From: Bacteroidota bacterium
GTDB lineage: Bacteria > Bacteroidota > Bacteroidia > Bacteroidales > Rikenellaceae
Direction: 5' to 3'
Assembly: GCA_023443765.1 (NCBI GenBank)
Contig: JAEZTA010000178.1
Span: forward strand, 1 to 7,622
Length of the DNA: 7,622 bases
Part shown: piece by piece, positions 6,057 to 7,622 of the stretch
Layout of the letters: each line of letters begins with the position of its first letter
Numbering within the stretch: position 1 is the stretch's first letter
Translations under genes and position numbers: made by a program
The notes under the pieces: generated by a model
Seen by the model: only the letters and a program-made list of their open reading frames with translations
Databases searched by the model: none
What the model was told of the DNA's origin: nothing

Positions 6057-7622
6057 ATGTTCAGACCTTTGCGTAACCTCCTGGCCCCGGTCCTGCTGCT
6101 CTGCGGCATAGCCTCGGCCTCCGTACCTCCCGCCGAATGGGAAAACCAGCATGTCAATGCTGTCAACCGTCTGCCGATGCGTGCCACCTCCTATTCCTAC
6201 GACTCCCCGCAGTCGGCGCTCCGCGGCGACCGCAATGCTTCGGCAATCCTTTTTCTCGACGGAGCGTGGCGTTTCCGCTTCGATTCCGACATGTCGGAGC
6301 GTCCCCGCGATTTTTTCCGCGGCGGCGACCGCATCGAAGGGTGGGATACGATCCCCGTGCCCTCCTGCTGGGAGATGCACGGCTACGGTTTCCCCAACTA
6401 TACCAATGTCCGCTATCCCTTTCCGGTTGATCCGCCCCGTATCCGCCGCAACAACCCTGTGGGTAGTTACTTCCGCGAATTCGACCTTCCCACGGCGTGG
6501 CACGACCGGGATGTTACGCTGCATTTCGGCGGCATCTATTCGGCTTACTACGTCTGGGTCAACGGCGAATACGTCGGTTATGCCGAGGATTCGGCGCTTC
6601 CTTCCGAGTTCGACGTGACCCCGTTCCTCCGCCCGGGGCGCAACAGTGTCGCCGTGCAGGTCTGCAAATGGGCCGACGGCAGTTACCTCGAAGATGCGGA
6701 CCATTGGCGCATGGCGGGCATCTACCGCGAAGTTTTCCTGATGGCCGCGCCGCGGGTCTGCATCCGCGATTTCGGAGTGCGCACACGCCTTGTTAACGAC
6801 TACACCGACGCGCGATTGCAAATCCGGCCGTCGCTGCGCAATGACGCCGGGCGCGACCTTACGGGCTGGACGCTCGGCGCAGAGCTCTTCGATGCCGCAG
6901 GTACGGCGTGCCTCGACACGCCGTGGAGCCTCCCGGCTACGGAGATCGTGACCGAGGTCTATCCCCAGCGCGACAATGTCTACTATCCGCTTATGGAGCG
7001 ACTGATCCACGCCCCGCACCGCTGGACGGCCGAAACACCTTATCTATATACGCTCGTGCTGACGCTCCGCGATGCGCAGGGCTCGGTCATCGAGTCCCGG
7101 AGCGTCCGCATCGGCTTCCGCGAGGTGGAGGTCCGCGGCGAAGAACTCTTCATCAACGGCGTCCCGGTGAAACTCTACGGCGTGAACCGCCACGACCACA
7201 ATGCCCGTACGGGCAAAACGGTCTCTCGGGCCGACATCGAGGCCGACCTGCGCCTGATGAAGCAGTATAACTTTAACTCTGTGCGTACGAGCCACTATCC
7301 CAACGATCCTTACCTCTACGACCTTTGCGATGCCTACGGCCTGTATGTCATCGACGAGGCGAACATCGAGTCGCACGGCGTGCGGGGACTGCTCGCAAAC
7401 GATCCCGACTGGATCACGCCTTTTATGGAGCGCGTGACGCGCATGGTCGTGCGCGACCGGAACCATCCTTCGATCATCGGTTGGTCGATGGGTAACGAAT
7501 CGGGCTGCGGTCCGGCTTTCGCCGCGGTTTCCGCCTGGACCCGGGACGCCGATCCGACCCGTTTTATCCACTACGAAGGGGCGCAGGGCGTGCCTGAACA
7601 TCCGCTTTACCGCCCCATAAGC
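6057..7622 (+). CDS. Secreted glycoside hydrolase family 2 enzyme, beta-galactosidase-like (C-terminus beyond the right edge)
   Basis: This is the N-terminal half of a GH2 enzyme, most like LacZ-type beta-galactosidases, which release terminal beta-galactose. I translated it by hand; it is open for 522 codons to the right edge. A signal peptide covers about residues 1-21 (cut near ASA), so it acts outside the cytoplasm, probably in the periplasm. The sugar-binding domain spans about 45-232 (VPSCWEMHGYG, 101-111; SYLEDADHWRMAGIYREV, 209-226). The Ig-like domain follows at about 235-355. The catalytic barrel starts near 357 with GVNRHDH (375-381), RTSHYPN (410-416) and DEANIESHG (433-441). WSMGNESG (476-483) holds the acid/base Glu481. 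The nucleophile Glu should lie in the missing part, as LacZ-type members exceed 1,000 residues. The terminator just upstream leaves no room for a separate promoter outside the preceding gene. Other GH2 activities cannot be excluded, but the LacZ motifs favour beta-galactosidase. Confidence 0.93.
   Translation, partial: MFRPLRNLLAPVLLLCGIASASVPPAEWENQHVNAVNRLPMRATSYSYDSPQSALRGDRNASAILFLDGAWRFRFDSDMSERPRDFFRGGDRIEGWDTIPVPSCWEMHGYGFPNYTNVRYPFPVDPPRIRRNNPVGSYFREFDLPTAWHDRDVTLHFGGIYSAYYVWVNGEYVGYAEDSALPSEFDVTPFLRPGRNSVAVQVCKWADGSYLEDADHWRMAGIYREVFLMAAPRVCIRDFGVRTRLVNDYTDARLQIRPSLRNDAGRDLTGWTLGAELFDAAGTACLDTPWSLPATEIVTEVYPQRDNVYYPLMERLIHAPHRWTAETPYLYTLVLTLRDAQGSVIESRSVRIGFREVEVRGEELFINGVPVKLYGVNRHDHNARTGKTVSRADIEADLRLMKQYNFNSVRTSHYPNDPYLYDLCDAYGLYVIDEANIESHGVRGLLANDPDWITPFMERVTRMVVRDRNHPSIIGWSMGNESGCGPAFAAVSAWTRDADPTRFIHYEGAQGVPEHPLYRPIS

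Noticed and set aside
6048..7019. Minus-strand open frame of 323 codons opposite the GH2 gene
   Set aside because: It is a compositional shadow of the GH2 gene, with no recognisable motif. The GH2 frame has clear family motifs throughout.

Overview
This looks like part of a polysaccharide utilization locus (PUL) from a gut-type Bacteroidales. A GC-rich genus such as Alistipes is my best guess. The reasons are a SusC-family TonB-dependent transporter with an N-terminal signalling domain, an ECF sigma/FecR pair, a SusE/F-like surface lipoprotein, a family 2 glycoside hydrolase, A-rich leaders in place of Shine-Dalgarno sequences, and GC-rich codon use. The genus is an inference from composition and gene content; the class of locus is well supported.

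Layout. On the minus strand, reading right to left, come an ECF sigma factor (4381-3797), its FecR-type anti-sigma factor (3738-2710), a rho-independent terminator (about 2693-2668) and a SusC-like transporter (start 2469). The transporter runs off the left edge with 823 residues visible and its C-terminal barrel missing. On the plus strand, divergent from the sigma gene, come a lipoprotein of SusE/F type (4574-5980), a second terminator (6015-6043), and a secreted GH2 beta-galactosidase-like enzyme (from 6057). The enzyme runs off the right edge with 522 residues visible.

How the parts fit. The SusC protein has an STN domain, the periplasmic module through which such transporters talk to FecR. 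FecR has one membrane span and would hold the sigma factor until glycan arrives. The strongest unlisted signal is a 34-base element found twice, upstream of SusC (2592-2625, minus) and upstream of the lipoprotein (4481-4514, plus). The copies are identical at 29 of 34 positions with no gaps. Each carries a GTGGGGTTT block and a CGTCTTAT block at the same spacing, after an A tract. The simplest reading is that both are promoters of the ECF sigma encoded between them. A glycan signal would then switch on the transporter on one side and the lipoprotein and hydrolase on the other. I see no third copy in front of the sigma gene.

No RNA genes, CRISPR arrays, insertion sequences or attachment sites were seen. 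There is no gene-free stretch longer than about 240 bases. The system is a member of a known class; its novelty lies in the promoter pair, the divergent arrangement and the internal terminators.
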